Below are positions 45,630 through 54,166 of a stretch of DNA of 64,000 nucleotides, in pieces. The DNA comes from Streptomyces mangrovisoli. GTDB lineage: Bacteria > Actinomycetota > Actinomycetes > Streptomycetales > Streptomycetaceae. Position numbers and translations under genes: made by a program. The notes under the pieces were generated by a model. That model did not search any database, was not told where the DNA came from, and saw nothing but the letters and a program-made list of their open reading frames with translations. Within the stretch, counting starts at the first letter, position 1; the number at the start of each line of letters is the position of its first letter. Where the stretch lies: the NCBI RefSeq assembly GCF_000974985.2, contig NZ_LAVA02000056.1, forward strand, positions 1 to 64,000, written 5' to 3'.

Positions 45630-46022
45630 TCAGTGCACTCCGAACAGTTCCAGCAATTCCTTCCTGCCGAACATACGAGCGGTGTCGACGGCCGACGGGG
45701 TACCCGCGGCCGGGTCGGCTCCGCCTTCGAGCAGCGCCTCGATCACGGCCTGCTCGCCCTTGAAGACCGCCCCCGCGAGCGGCGTCTGGCCGCGGTCGTT
45801 GGCGGTGTCGGCGGCGGCGCCGCGGGCGAGGAGCGCGCGGACCGCCTCGGCGTGGCCGTGGTAGGCGGCGAGCATCACCAGGGTGTCGCCGCGGTCGTTG
45901 GTGAGGTCGGCCGGGACACCCGCGTCGACGTACGCCACGAGAGCCTCCGTCTGCCCCTTCCGAGCCAGATCGAAGATCTTGGTCGCGAGCTCCACGACCT
46001 CGGGGTCGGGCGCTTCACTCAT
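45630..46022 (-). CDS. ankyrin-repeat protein
   Basis: A 130-residue protein of three to four ankyrin repeats. GDTLVMLAAYHGHAEAVRALLARGAAAD and GQTPLAGAVFKGEQAVIEALLEGGADP are clear copies. Ankyrin repeats bind partner proteins. In Streptomyces such single-domain proteins are widespread without known roles. It starts at ATG 46022 and is divergent from smeA; no partner is apparent. Confidence 0.88.
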   Translation of the reverse strand: MSEAPDPEVVELATKIFDLARKGQTEALVAYVDAGVPADLTNDRGDTLVMLAAYHGHAEAVRALLARGAAADTANDRGQTPLAGAVFKGEQAVIEALLEGGADPAAGTPSAVDTARMFGRKELLELFGVH

Positions 46023-46373
46023 CGGTCGGGCCGCCTCTCACTGGGGACTGCGGGGAACTCCGGAGAGCTTCGGGGGGCCGGGTGGGCCCTCCGGTGGAGG
46101 GTACGGCAGCGAGCGGTTGCCGTCCGTACGGGTGAAACGTCAGCGTACTGGCCCGCGCGGCACATGACCCGATCCGCCCGAGGTAAAGATCACGTCAGCC
46201 TCGAACGGGGCAACAACCCTGCCCAACCGGGCGCCGGTCGGCCCGGCAAGGCTCGGCCGACCGGGCGAAATCGCCCACATTCCACTCAGTTGCACCTTTT
46301 ATCGTATGGATACATCCTGTGATCCTGGAAGTACTCATGGTGACTGTCCCCCTCGACACCAGGAGAAACCGAA
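46023..46373. promoter_or_regulatory. divergent regulatory region upstream of smeA
   Basis: This 351-base region holds a perfect 10-bp inverted repeat (CCGGTCGGCC at 46234-46243 with GGCCGACCGG at 46255-46264). It also has a small AT-rich symmetric element GTATGGATAC (46304-46313) and a GACAC (46355-46359), which is the WhiA core motif, near the smeA start. smeA-sffA is known to be sporulation-regulated. Which element is used is inference. Confidence 0.4.
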
Positions 46374-46568
46374 ATGATCCTGTCCATGTCAGGCGTCGTC
46401 CTGCTCGCCATCATCGTTTTCCTGTTCTTCAAGAAGGACGGGCTGAAGGCGTCGCACGCCGTGACCACCTCTCTGTTCGGCTTCTATCTCGCCAGCACGG
46501 CCATCGCCCCGAGCATCAAGGCCGGCGGCGAGAGCCTGGCGAGCCTGCTCGGCGGCATCAAGTTCTGA
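46374..46568 (+). CDS. smeA: small membrane protein SmeA
   Basis: A 64-residue protein with one or two hydrophobic segments (SGVVLLAIIVFLFF at about 5-18 and LFGFYLASTAIAPSI at about 34-48). Size, sequence character and the following FtsK-like gene match the Streptomyces smeA-sffA operon. SmeA places SffA at sporulation septa and affects spore maturation and chromosome segregation. The ATG is preceded by AGGAGA. sffA begins 40 bases later. Confidence 0.88.
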   Translation: MILSMSGVVLLAIIVFLFFKKDGLKASHAVTTSLFGFYLASTAIAPSIKAGGESLASLLGGIKF

Positions 46569-46608
46569 CGCCGCCTCTCCCGTCCCTCCGCACCTACAGG
46601 AGACAGCA

Positions 46609-48639
46609 GTGGCCCGGCGCCCCCTTCCCCGCATCCTGAGCACAGGCAGCGCGCAGATCGCCCGCAGCAGGGAGCTGGCACGGACGGCGGCCGACAGCGC
46701 CACCGACGTCCTGCACCCGCTGATCACGATCACGCGTGGGCTGCGCCGGCTGGCCTCGGCCGGACGGCGCAAGTGGGCGGACACGCCCAAGGACAAGCGC
46801 GGGCCGCTGCTCTTCCTGGTGGCCTCGCTCGTCCTGGTCGTGGCGCTCGCACCGTACGGCCCGCTGCTCGCCGTCATCGTCGTGATGACGGCGGCGGCCT
46901 GGCAGGGCCGGGACCGCACACCGGCGGCTCCCGAAGACCCCGACCCGGCCCGGGCCGAACGCCTCCAGTCGCTGTACGAGGCCCTGGTCCCGTACTTCGC
47001 GGCGGCCGAGGACCCGGCACCGATGTACGCCCACGGCGGCGACTGGGAGGCGGTCTTCCCGGCCCACGAGTTCGACGACGCGGGCCGGGTGTCCCACCTC
47101 CTGGTCCGCTATCCGGCCTACTTCCCGGACGGCGAGGCCGAGTCCCGCCTGCGGGTGGAACAACTGCTCACGGCCAAGTCCGGCCGGGGCCGTGAGTACC
47201 ACTTCACCTGGGACGAGGAGGGCAACCAGCTCACGGTCGCCGTCCTCGCCCCCCTGCCCACCGACATCGCCGCGCAGCGCTTCGTCACCACCCCCGGCGA
47301 GACCGTGCTCGGGTTCACCGACCCGACGCAGGTCCAGCGCACGCTCCCCCTCACCCACGGGGAGGAGCAGCGCGACGTGCCACCGGTCGTGTGGCGCACC
47401 GGAGTCCGCTCCACCGAGCCGCATCTGCTGGTCATGGGCCAGCCCGGCAGCGGCACCTCGACGCTGCTGCGCTCCCTCGCGCTCCAGGCGCTCCAGCACG
47501 GCGACGTGTTCGTCGCCGACGGCGGCGGCACCGCCGAGCACGCCTGCCTGACCGGCCGCGACGGTGTCCTCGCCGTCGAGTCCGGGCTGGCCGGGGTGGT
47601 GGCCGGCCTGGAGTGGGCGGCCGGCGAGACCGAGCGGCGGCTGATCGCCGCGAACCGGGCCCGCCAGGAGGGCCAGCCCCCGCCGGAGGACACCCGGCGT
47701 CCGCTGTGGCTGCTGCTGGACCGGCCGACCGTGTTCACCCATCTGGCCGCCGCGGACGGCCGGGGGGACCCGCAGGCACTGCTCCAGGTGCCGCTGCGAC
47801 ACGGCAGGGCGGCGAACGTCACGGTGGTCGTCGCCGAGCAGTTCGACGGCGCCGAGTCCCTGAGCGACGCCGTACGGCAGCACACGCGCGCGCGTGTCGT
47901 GCTCGGGCCGGCCTCCGCCCGCCAGGTGGAGGCGGTGCTGGGCGCGCCCCCGCACACGACCCCGCTCGCCCAGGTCCCGCCCGGCCGCGGCTTCGCCCGG
48001 CTCGGGACGGGGGCCGTGCACCGGCTCCAGGTCCCGGCCACGCCCGACCCGTACGACGACGCCACGAGCGACGCCGACCGGCAGGCCGTGCTCGCGCTGC
48101 TGCCCCCGCGCACCACCCCCGCGGACGCGAGGACGGCCACGGTCCGGGACACGGAGGCGGTCTCCGTCGACGCCCCGGTGGAGGCGGGGGCGCTGCTCAA
48201 GACGGACGCGCTGCTGAAGGCGGACGCACTGGTGCGCAAGGAAGCGCCGACCACGGCGGACCCCTTCGCCAAGGCCGAGGCGCCGACCACGGCGGACGCC
48301 TTCGTCAGGGCCGAGGCGCCGGTCACGGCGGACTCCTTCGCCAAGGCCGAGGCGCCGACCACGGCGGACGCCTTCGCCAAGGCCGAGGCGCCGGTCACGG
48401 CGGACGCCTTCGTCAAGACGGCGCTGGTCACGGCGAACGCCTTCGCCAAGCCGGACGCACCGGTCGCAGCGGACGCCTTCGTCAAGACGGAGGCGCCGGT
48501 CGCGGCTGAGTCCTTGGCCGCGGCGGACGTCTCAGTGACGTCGGAGGCCGGGGCGGAGTCCTCGGTCACGGCGACCCTGGTGAAGGCGGAGGCCACGGCG
48601 GACTCCCCGGTGCAGGCGGTGGCGGCGGAGACGCCCTGA
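46609..48639 (+). CDS. sffA: SpoIIIE/FtsK-like protein SffA with repetitive tail
   Basis: A 676-residue partner of SmeA, recruited to sporulation septa to help clear chromosomes. Two membrane segments lie at about 62-98, followed by an FtsK-like domain (about 260-500). In this copy the P-loop reads GQPGSGTS (277-284), with Thr where the Walker A Lys should be, and the Walker B region is LLLDRPTVF without Glu. The C-terminal 130 residues contain eight roughly 12-residue repeats (EAPTTADAFAKA type). GAGA lies upstream of the start (GTG at 46609). Its stop is followed by a strong hairpin. Confidence 0.88.
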   Translation: MARRPLPRILSTGSAQIARSRELARTAADSATDVLHPLITITRGLRRLASAGRRKWADTPKDKRGPLLFLVASLVLVVALAPYGPLLAVIVVMTAAAWQGRDRTPAAPEDPDPARAERLQSLYEALVPYFAAAEDPAPMYAHGGDWEAVFPAHEFDDAGRVSHLLVRYPAYFPDGEAESRLRVEQLLTAKSGRGREYHFTWDEEGNQLTVAVLAPLPTDIAAQRFVTTPGETVLGFTDPTQVQRTLPLTHGEEQRDVPPVVWRTGVRSTEPHLLVMGQPGSGTSTLLRSLALQALQHGDVFVADGGGTAEHACLTGRDGVLAVESGLAGVVAGLEWAAGETERRLIAANRARQEGQPPPEDTRRPLWLLLDRPTVFTHLAAADGRGDPQALLQVPLRHGRAANVTVVVAEQFDGAESLSDAVRQHTRARVVLGPASARQVEAVLGAPPHTTPLAQVPPGRGFARLGTGAVHRLQVPATPDPYDDATSDADRQAVLALLPPRTTPADARTATVRDTEAVSVDAPVEAGALLKTDALLKADALVRKEAPTTADPFAKAEAPTTADAFVRAEAPVTADSFAKAEAPTTADAFAKAEAPVTADAFVKTALVTANAFAKPDAPVAADAFVKTEAPVAAESLAAADVSVTSEAGAESSVTATLVKAEATADSPVQAVAAETP

Positions 48640-48712
48640 CCGACTCCCCACCCGCTCCCGTCCCGCTCCCCTCCCGTCGCTCCCCCTGATCCGCGCCCGG
48701 CACGAACGACCA

Positions 48713-48752
48713 CGGCCCCCGCATCCCGGTGCTCACCGGGTGGCGGGGGCCG
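48713..48752. terminator. two-step hairpin terminator between sffA and MocR gene
   Basis: CGGCCCCCGC (48713-48722) pairs with GCGGGGGCCG (48743-48752). Inside it CCCGGT (48725-48730) pairs with ACCGGG (48735-48740), giving a long GC stem between converging genes. Confidence 0.7.
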
Positions 48753-48878
48753 TCGTGCGTCCCCGGCCGGGGCGGCCGGGGCCGAGCGGGCCGGGCCTCC
48801 CGGCCGACCGCGCGGCGGACGAACCGCAGGCGAACCGCGACCGGCCGCCCCGCGTCGGCCCCAGGCGCACCGCGGCCC

Positions 48879-50378
48879 TCAGGCCACGAACGTGCGCGGT
48901 GCCTCCGCGCCCAGGTTCGCGCCGGACTGGACCAGGCGGGCCGCGGCGGCCAGCCGGGCCGCCGCCTCGTCCGCCAGCGGGCCGCCGACCGTGAAGGGCA
49001 GGCGGACATAGCCCTCGAAGGCGCCGTCGACGCCGAAGCGGGGACCCGACGGCACCCGTACCCCGGTCCGCTCCCCCGCCTCCGCGAGGCGGGAGCCGGA
49101 CAGGCCACCGGCCCGCGCCCACACGGTCAGGCCCCCCTTGGGCACCTCGAACTCCCAGTCGGGCAGCTCCCGGCGGACCGCCGCCACCAGGTCGTCGCGG
49201 TTCTCCCGGGCCTGACCGCGGCGCAGCTCCACCGCCTGTTCCCAGCCGCCGGTGGCGAACAGCCAGTTGACGGCCAGCTGCTCCAGGACGGGCGTGCCCA
49301 GGTCGGCGTACGCGCGCGCGGCGACCAGGCTGCGGATCACGTCGGGGGCCGCGCGCACCCAGCCGATGCGCATGCCCGCCCAGAACGCCTTGCTCGCCGA
49401 TCCGACGGTGATCACCGTCGAGCCGGCCGGGTCGAAACCGCAGACGGGGCGTGGCATGGTCACGTCCTCGTCGAGCCACAGCTCGGACATCGTCTCGTCG
49501 GCGACCAGCACCGTGCCCGCGGACCGGGCGGCGTCCACCAGCCGGCGGCGCTGGTCCTCGTCGGCGAGGGCGCCGGTCGGGTTGTGGAAGTCGGCGACCA
49601 CATAGGCGATCCGGGGCGCGGCCTCGCGCAGCACCTGCCGCCAGCGGTCCATGTCCCAGCCGGCCAGCCCGTCGGCCATGGCCACGGGCACCAGCCGGGC
49701 GCCCGCCTCACGCATCAGCTGGAGGATGTTGGCGTACGACGGCGACTCGACGGCGATGCGCTCACCGCGTCCCCCGAAGAGGTGGCAGATGGCGTCGATC
49801 GCCCCCATCGCGCCGGTCGTCACCATGATCTGCTCCGGCATGGTCGGGATGCCGCGCGCCGTGTACCGCTCGGCGATCATCGAGCGCAGGGCGGGCAGCC
49901 CGGCCGGATAGTCGCCGTGCGTGTGCGCGTACGGCGGCAGTTCCTCCAGGGCGCCCTGCACGGCCCGGGTGAGCCAGGGCTCGGGCGCGGGCAGCGCCGC
50001 GCAGCCGAGGTCGATCATCGAGCCGAGCGCCTCCGGCGGCAGCGGTTCCAGGCCCCGGGCCGGGAAGGGATTGCCCGCGGGCACGGCGGTCCAGCTGCCC
50101 GCGCCACGCCGGGACTCCAGGAAGCCCTCGGCGCGCAGCGCCTCGTAGGCGGCGGCGACGGTCGTGCGGCTGACGGACAGCGCCACGGCCAGTTCCCGCT
50201 CGGCGGGCAGCCGCGCGGCGACCGGGACGCGGCCTTCGAGGACCAGCAGCCGGATGCCGTCGGCGAGGGCCCGGTAGGCGGGCGGGCGGCGGGTGCCGGG
50301 ACCCGCGGGACGGTCCTGCTGGGAGGTCAGCAGCCGGGCGAGCTGCGCGGCCCCCACCGCCGAGGTCCACTGCGCCAT
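48879..50378 (-). CDS. MocR/PdxR-type GntR regulator
   Basis: A 499-residue regulator: winged helix (about 35-105: LPAERELAVALSVSRTTVAAAYEAL) then an aminotransferase-like domain with the PLP lysine at about residue 330 (VGSASKAFWAGMRIGW), NPTGAL and DETMSEL motifs. It starts at ATG 50378 (MAQWTSAVG). It is divergent from a yczE gene, a pairing common in Actinobacteria, with several TGGCC-type half-sites between. It is probably the activator or repressor of yczE. Confidence 0.9.
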   Translation of the reverse strand: MAQWTSAVGAAQLARLLTSQQDRPAGPGTRRPPAYRALADGIRLLVLEGRVPVAARLPAERELAVALSVSRTTVAAAYEALRAEGFLESRRGAGSWTAVPAGNPFPARGLEPLPPEALGSMIDLGCAALPAPEPWLTRAVQGALEELPPYAHTHGDYPAGLPALRSMIAERYTARGIPTMPEQIMVTTGAMGAIDAICHLFGGRGERIAVESPSYANILQLMREAGARLVPVAMADGLAGWDMDRWRQVLREAAPRIAYVVADFHNPTGALADEDQRRRLVDAARSAGTVLVADETMSELWLDEDVTMPRPVCGFDPAGSTVITVGSASKAFWAGMRIGWVRAAPDVIRSLVAARAYADLGTPVLEQLAVNWLFATGGWEQAVELRRGQARENRDDLVAAVRRELPDWEFEVPKGGLTVWARAGGLSGSRLAEAGERTGVRVPSGPRFGVDGAFEGYVRLPFTVGGPLADEAAARLAAAARLVQSGANLGAEAPRTFVA

Positions 50379-50404
50379 GCGAATCAGTCCACCTTCCCCG
50401 AATT

Positions 50405-50457
50405 GGCCATGGATGGCCCGTACTCCCTCGCCACAGAGTGGCACGAGCCAGGCCACT
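50405..50457. promoter_or_regulatory. TGGCC-rich operator region between MocR and yczE
   Basis: A perfect GGCCAT-GG-ATGGCC inverted repeat (50405-50418) and an AGTGGC/GCCACT pair (50437-50442 and 50452-50457) lie in the 99-base divergent region. Multiple similar half-sites are typical for MocR regulators. Binding is inferred. Confidence 0.5.
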
Positions 50458-50477
50458 TCCACCAATGGGGTACCCCT

Positions 50478-51155
50478 TTGTCCACGCCACCCACGCCCCC
50501 CACGCCCCCGACACCTACCACCGCCCGTCGGCTCGTCCAGCTCTACGCCGGTCTCGTGCTCTACGGCGCCAGCTCCGCCCTGCTCGTCCGGGCCGGGCTG
50601 GGCCTGGAGCCCTGGGGGGTGCTGCACCAGGGCCTGGCCAGGCTCAGCGGGCTGACCATCGGCGTGGTCTCGATCATCGTGGGCGCGGCGGTGCTGCTGC
50701 TGTGGATCCCGCTGCGCCAGCGCCCCGGCCTCGGCACGGTGTCGAACGTCTTCCTCGTCGGACTCGCGATGGACGGCACGCTGGCCCTGGTGCCCGACGC
50801 GCACGGACTCGCCGTACGGATCGTGACGATGGCCGCGGGCATCGCGCTCAACGGCGTGGCCACCGGCCTGTACATCTCCGCGGACTTCGGACCGGGCCCA
50901 CGCGACGGGCTGATGACCGGCCTGCACCGGCGCACCGGCCGCTCCATCCGGCTGATGCGGACCGTCATCGAGGTCACCGTCGTCGTCACCGGCTTCGCGC
51001 TCGGCGGCACGATCGGCGTCGGCACCGTCCTGTACGCGGTCTCGATCGGGCCGCTCGCGCAGCTGTTCCTCAAGGTGTTCGCCGTCCCGCGGGCATCGGA
51101 GCGCAGTCCGGTCGTTGCCGCCGGGTCACCCGAACGGGCCATACTCGGTCCGTGA
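50478..51155 (+). CDS. YczE family membrane protein
   Basis: A 225-residue integral membrane protein of the YitT/YczE type with about five hydrophobic segments. It shows LYAGLVLYGASSALLVRAGLG, WGVLHQGLA, and the family's ADFGPGPRDGLMTGL near residue 135. The start is uncertain: TTG at 50478 gives the usual family length and keeps the operator non-coding, while ATG 50409 would add 23 residues. The stop overlaps the next gene's GTG (GTGA). The transported or bound compound is unknown. Confidence 0.8.
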   Translation: MSTPPTPPTPPTPTTARRLVQLYAGLVLYGASSALLVRAGLGLEPWGVLHQGLARLSGLTIGVVSIIVGAAVLLLWIPLRQRPGLGTVSNVFLVGLAMDGTLALVPDAHGLAVRIVTMAAGIALNGVATGLYISADFGPGPRDGLMTGLHRRTGRSIRLMRTVIEVTVVVTGFALGGTIGVGTVLYAVSIGPLAQLFLKVFAVPRASERSPVVAAGSPERAILGP

Positions 51156-51928
51156 GCAACCGGACCGGCCTGATTCGCCACCCCTATCTCGACCACCCCG
51201 GCCCCATACCGTTCGCGCACCGCGGCGGCGCGGCCGACGGCCTGGAGAACACCGCGGCGCAGTTCCGCCGCGCGGTGGAGCTGGGCTACCGGTACCTGGA
51301 GACGGACGTCCACGCCACGGCGGACGGCCGGCTCGTCGCCTTCCACGACGACACCCTGGACCGGGTGACCGACGGAGCGGGCCGGATCGCCGACCTGCCC
51401 TGGGACGACGTGCGCCACGCACGCGTGGCGGGCAGTGAGCCGGTGCCCCTGTTCGAGGAGCTGCTGGAGACCTTCCCCGAGGTCCGCTGGAACGTCGACA
51501 TGAAGGCGGAACCCACGCTGCGCCCGCTGCTGGAACTGCTGGAGCGGACCGACGCCTGGGACCGGGTCTGCGTCGGCTCGTTCTCCGAGGGGCGCGTCGT
51601 GCGCGCCCAGCGGCTCGCGGGCCCGCGCCTGGCGACCTCGTACGGTACGCGCGGAGTGCTCGCCCTGCGGCTGCGCTCCTGGGGGCTGCCGGTCCCGGTG
51701 CGCCGGTCGGCTCTCGCCGCGCAGGTGCCGGAGGCCCAGTCGGGCGTCCCGGTGGTGGACCGCCGTTTCGTGCGCACGGCCCACGCGCGCGGGCTCCAGG
51801 TGCACGTGTGGACCGTCAACGAACCCGAGCGGATGCACCGGCTCCTGGATCTCGGGGTGGATGGCATCATGACCGATCACATCGACACGTTGCGCAAGGT
51901 CATGGAAGACCGGGGCGTCTGGGCCTGA
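51152..51928 (+). CDS. glycerophosphodiester phosphodiesterase family protein
   Basis: A 258-residue GDPD barrel. AHRGG with the following ENT and LETDVH...FHDDTLDRVTD motifs provide the catalytic His pair and metal ligands, and VDMKAEP and WTVNEPERMHRLLDLGVDGIMTD are typical later segments. It cleaves glycerophosphodiesters to glycerol-3-phosphate and alcohols. No signal peptide is seen, so it is intracellular. The GTG at 51152 overlaps the yczE stop, so the two are coupled. Confidence 0.92.
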   Translation: MSNRTGLIRHPYLDHPGPIPFAHRGGAADGLENTAAQFRRAVELGYRYLETDVHATADGRLVAFHDDTLDRVTDGAGRIADLPWDDVRHARVAGSEPVPLFEELLETFPEVRWNVDMKAEPTLRPLLELLERTDAWDRVCVGSFSEGRVVRAQRLAGPRLATSYGTRGVLALRLRSWGLPVPVRRSALAAQVPEAQSGVPVVDRRFVRTAHARGLQVHVWTVNEPERMHRLLDLGVDGIMTDHIDTLRKVMEDRGVWA

Positions 51929-51992
51929 GCCCCGGGCGTCCGCCACCCGGACGCCTTCGCACAGCACCACCGGCGGGGAAGCGAGGGCACGG

Positions 51993-53342
51993 GTGGACAT
52001 CGGCACCGTGCGGACCGACGCGGTCGACGAGACCGCGCAGCGGCGCCGCGAACAGCGCGGCTGGTACTTCTACGACTGGGCCTGCTCCGTCTATTCGACG
52101 AGCGTGCTCACCGTGTTCCTGGGCCCCTATCTGACGGCGGTGGCCAAGCACGCGGCGGACGCGGACGGGTATGTGCACCCGCTGGGCGTCCCGCTGCGGG
52201 CGGGCTCCTTCTTCGCGTACTGCGTCTCCGCCTCCGTGATCCTGTCGATCGTGGCGATGCCGCTGGTGGGCGCCGCGGCCGACCGCAGCGGCCGGAAGAA
52301 GCCGCTGCTCGCGGCGGCGGCCTATCTCGGTGCCGCCGCGACGGCGGGACTGTTCTTCCTGAACGGCGACCGCTATCTGCTGGGCGGACTGCTGCTGATC
52401 GTCGCCAACGCCTCGCTGGCCGTGTCGATGGTCCTGTACAACTCCTACCTGCCGCAGATCGCCCCACCCGAGGAGCGCGACGCGGTGTCGTCGCGGGGCT
52501 GGGCCTTCGGCTACGCGGCCGGGTCGCTGGTACTGATCGGGAACCTGGTCCTGTTCACGGCGCACGACTCGTTCGGCCTGTCGGAGGGGATGGCGGTGCG
52601 CATCTGCCTCGCCTCGGCGGGCCTGTGGTGGGGCGCCTTCACCCTGATCCCGCTGAAGCGGCTGCGCGACCGCCGTGCCGTCGCGGCCGCCGGACCCGCG
52701 GTGCACGGCTGGCGGCAGCTCGCGGCCACGGTCCGGGACATGCGCGGCAAGCCGCTCACCCTGTCCTTTCTGCTCGCCTACCTGATCTACAACGACGGCA
52801 TCCAGACGGTGATCTCCCAGGCCTCCGTCTACGGCTCCGAGGAGCTGGGTCTGAGCCAGTCGACCCTGATCACGGCCGTGCTGATGGTGCAGGTGCTGGC
52901 GGTGGCCGGCGCCCTGGGCATGGGCCGGCTGGCCCGGACGCACGGCGCCAAGCGCACGATCCTCGGCTCCCTGGTCGCGTGGACGCTCACGCTGGCCGCC
53001 GGGTACTTCCTGCCGGCCGGGGCGCCGCTGTGGTTCTTCGTGCTGGCCGCGGGCATCGGGCTGGTCCTGGGCGGCAGCCAGGCGCTGTCCCGCTCCCTCT
53101 TCTCCCACCTCGTGCCGCCCGGCAAGGAGGCCGAGTACTTCTCCGCGTACGAGATGAGCGACCGGGGTATGAGCTGGCTCGGGCCGCTGCTGTTCGGCGT
53201 CACCTACCAGCTGACCGGAAGCTACCGGTCGGCGATCATCTCGCTGGTGGTGTTCTTCGTGATCGGCTTCGCCCTGCTGGCCCGGGTCCCGGTGGCGCGT
53301 GCCATCGCCGACGCGGGGAACCCGGTTCCCGAGAAGATTTAG
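51993..53342 (+). CDS. UMF1-type MFS transporter
   Basis: A 449-residue twelve-helix transporter of the UMF1/Atg22-like branch of MFS. It opens RGWYFYDWACSVYSTSVLTVFLGPYL, the family's hallmark, and has AADRSGRKKPLLAAAAYLG after TM2. The substrate is unknown; relatives export amino acids or similar compounds. The GTG at 51993 has GAGGG upstream. It starts 64 bases after the GDPD gene and may share its transcript. Confidence 0.87.
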   Translation: MDIGTVRTDAVDETAQRRREQRGWYFYDWACSVYSTSVLTVFLGPYLTAVAKHAADADGYVHPLGVPLRAGSFFAYCVSASVILSIVAMPLVGAAADRSGRKKPLLAAAAYLGAAATAGLFFLNGDRYLLGGLLLIVANASLAVSMVLYNSYLPQIAPPEERDAVSSRGWAFGYAAGSLVLIGNLVLFTAHDSFGLSEGMAVRICLASAGLWWGAFTLIPLKRLRDRRAVAAAGPAVHGWRQLAATVRDMRGKPLTLSFLLAYLIYNDGIQTVISQASVYGSEELGLSQSTLITAVLMVQVLAVAGALGMGRLARTHGAKRTILGSLVAWTLTLAAGYFLPAGAPLWFFVLAAGIGLVLGGSQALSRSLFSHLVPPGKEAEYFSAYEMSDRGMSWLGPLLFGVTYQLTGSYRSAIISLVVFFVIGFALLARVPVARAIADAGNPVPEKI

Positions 53343-53428
53343 CGTCACGGGCGAAAGGGCGGTAGTGTACGCGTTTGGCCTGCCTGGCGTACCGTTACTG
53401 CGCGTCAAAGATGCCGAAACGCTGGGTG

Positions 53429-53446
53429 ACATCTGCTAGCAGATGT
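53429..53446. repeat. 18-bp perfect palindrome upstream of rbpA
   Basis: ACATCTGCTAGCAGATGT is fully self-complementary, AT-richer than its surroundings, and lies 86 bases after the UMF1 stop and 64 bases before the sigma-R-type -35. It could be an operator for rbpA or a terminator of the upstream gene. No regulator is known to me for it. Confidence 0.75.
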
Positions 53447-53510
53447 GACAAACCGGGCGCCGGTGGGTAGAACAAGGGGCGGCTACGACGGCGACGCATG
53501 ACCCTCAACG

Positions 53511-53536
53511 GGAATCTTTACCGCCGACCGGACGTT
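53511..53536 (+). promoter_or_regulatory. sigma-R-type promoter of rbpA
   Basis: GGAAT (53511-53515) and GTT (53534-53536) are spaced by exactly 18 bases, the consensus of the thiol-oxidative-stress sigma factor SigR. rbpA is an established SigR target in S. coelicolor. Predicted transcription would begin near 53543, leaving a leader of about 55 bases. Confidence 0.85.
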
Positions 53537-53597
53537 GACCGGATGACGACGACAGCGACACCTGTCCTGTGGGCGACAAGCCCGGGAGGCACGATTC

Positions 53598-53972
53598 ATG
53601 AGTGAGCGAGCTCTTCGCGGCACGCGCCTCGTGGTGACCAGCTACGAGACGGACCGCGGCATCGACCTGGCCCCGCGCCAGGCCGTGGAGTACGCATGCG
53701 AGAAGGGGCACCGCTTCGAGATGCCCTTCTCGGTCGAGGCGGAGATTCCGCCGGAGTGGGAGTGCAAGGTCTGCGGGGCCCCAGCACTCCTGGTGGACGG
53801 CGACGGCCCTGAGGAGAAGAAGGCCAAGCCCGCGCGTACGCACTGGGACATGCTGATGGAGCGGCGCACCCGAGAGGAACTCGAAGAGGTCCTCGAGGAG
53901 CGTCTCGCCGTACTGCGCTCCGGTGCGATGAACATCGCGGTTCACCCGCGGGACAGCCGCAAGTCGGCCTGA
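53598..53972 (+). CDS. rbpA: RNA polymerase-binding protein RbpA
   Basis: An essential-type actinobacterial transcription factor that binds RNA polymerase holoenzyme and the principal sigma factor, aiding open-complex formation and conferring basal rifampicin tolerance. The 124-residue length and sequence are highly typical. The N-terminal ALRGTRLV is followed by a core with zinc-like CEKGH and CKVCG motifs (about 34 and 58-61). The basic linker and sigma-interaction helix THWDMLMERRTREELEEVLEE come last. The ATG has GGGAGG upstream. It is controlled by a SigR-type promoter and ends in a very strong terminator. Confidence 0.97.
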   Translation: MSERALRGTRLVVTSYETDRGIDLAPRQAVEYACEKGHRFEMPFSVEAEIPPEWECKVCGAPALLVDGDGPEEKKAKPARTHWDMLMERRTREELEEVLEERLAVLRSGAMNIAVHPRDSRKSA

Positions 53973-54021
53973 CCCTCGGGGACCGCGTGGCCGGACCAAG
54001 GCCGTGCGGCAAACAACGCGT

Positions 54022-54070
54022 CTGCGGGCGCCGAAGGTGGTCTCACCTTCGGCGCCCGCAGCGTTTTTCG
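54022..54070 (+). terminator. strong intrinsic terminator of rbpA
   Basis: CTGCGGGCGCCGAAGGTG (54022-54039) pairs perfectly over 18 bases with 54044-54061 across a GTCT loop, followed by CGTTTTTCG. Such a T tract is unusual for Streptomyces terminators. Confidence 0.9.
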
Positions 54071-54116
54071 CGTTCAGGTGGTCTCGCCTTCGGCGCCCGC
54101 AGCGTTTTTCGCGTTC
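54036..54116. repeat. 40-bp direct duplication of the terminator right arm
   Basis: Bases 54036-54075 (GGTGGTCTCACCTTCGGCGC onward, including the T tract) recur at 54077-54116 with one difference. The second copy could pair with the same left arm to make an alternative hairpin. Confidence 0.85.
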
Positions 54117-54166
54117 GGTGACCCGCGGCGCCTCGCGCGCGAGCGGGTCAGCGGGTCAGCGGGGGG

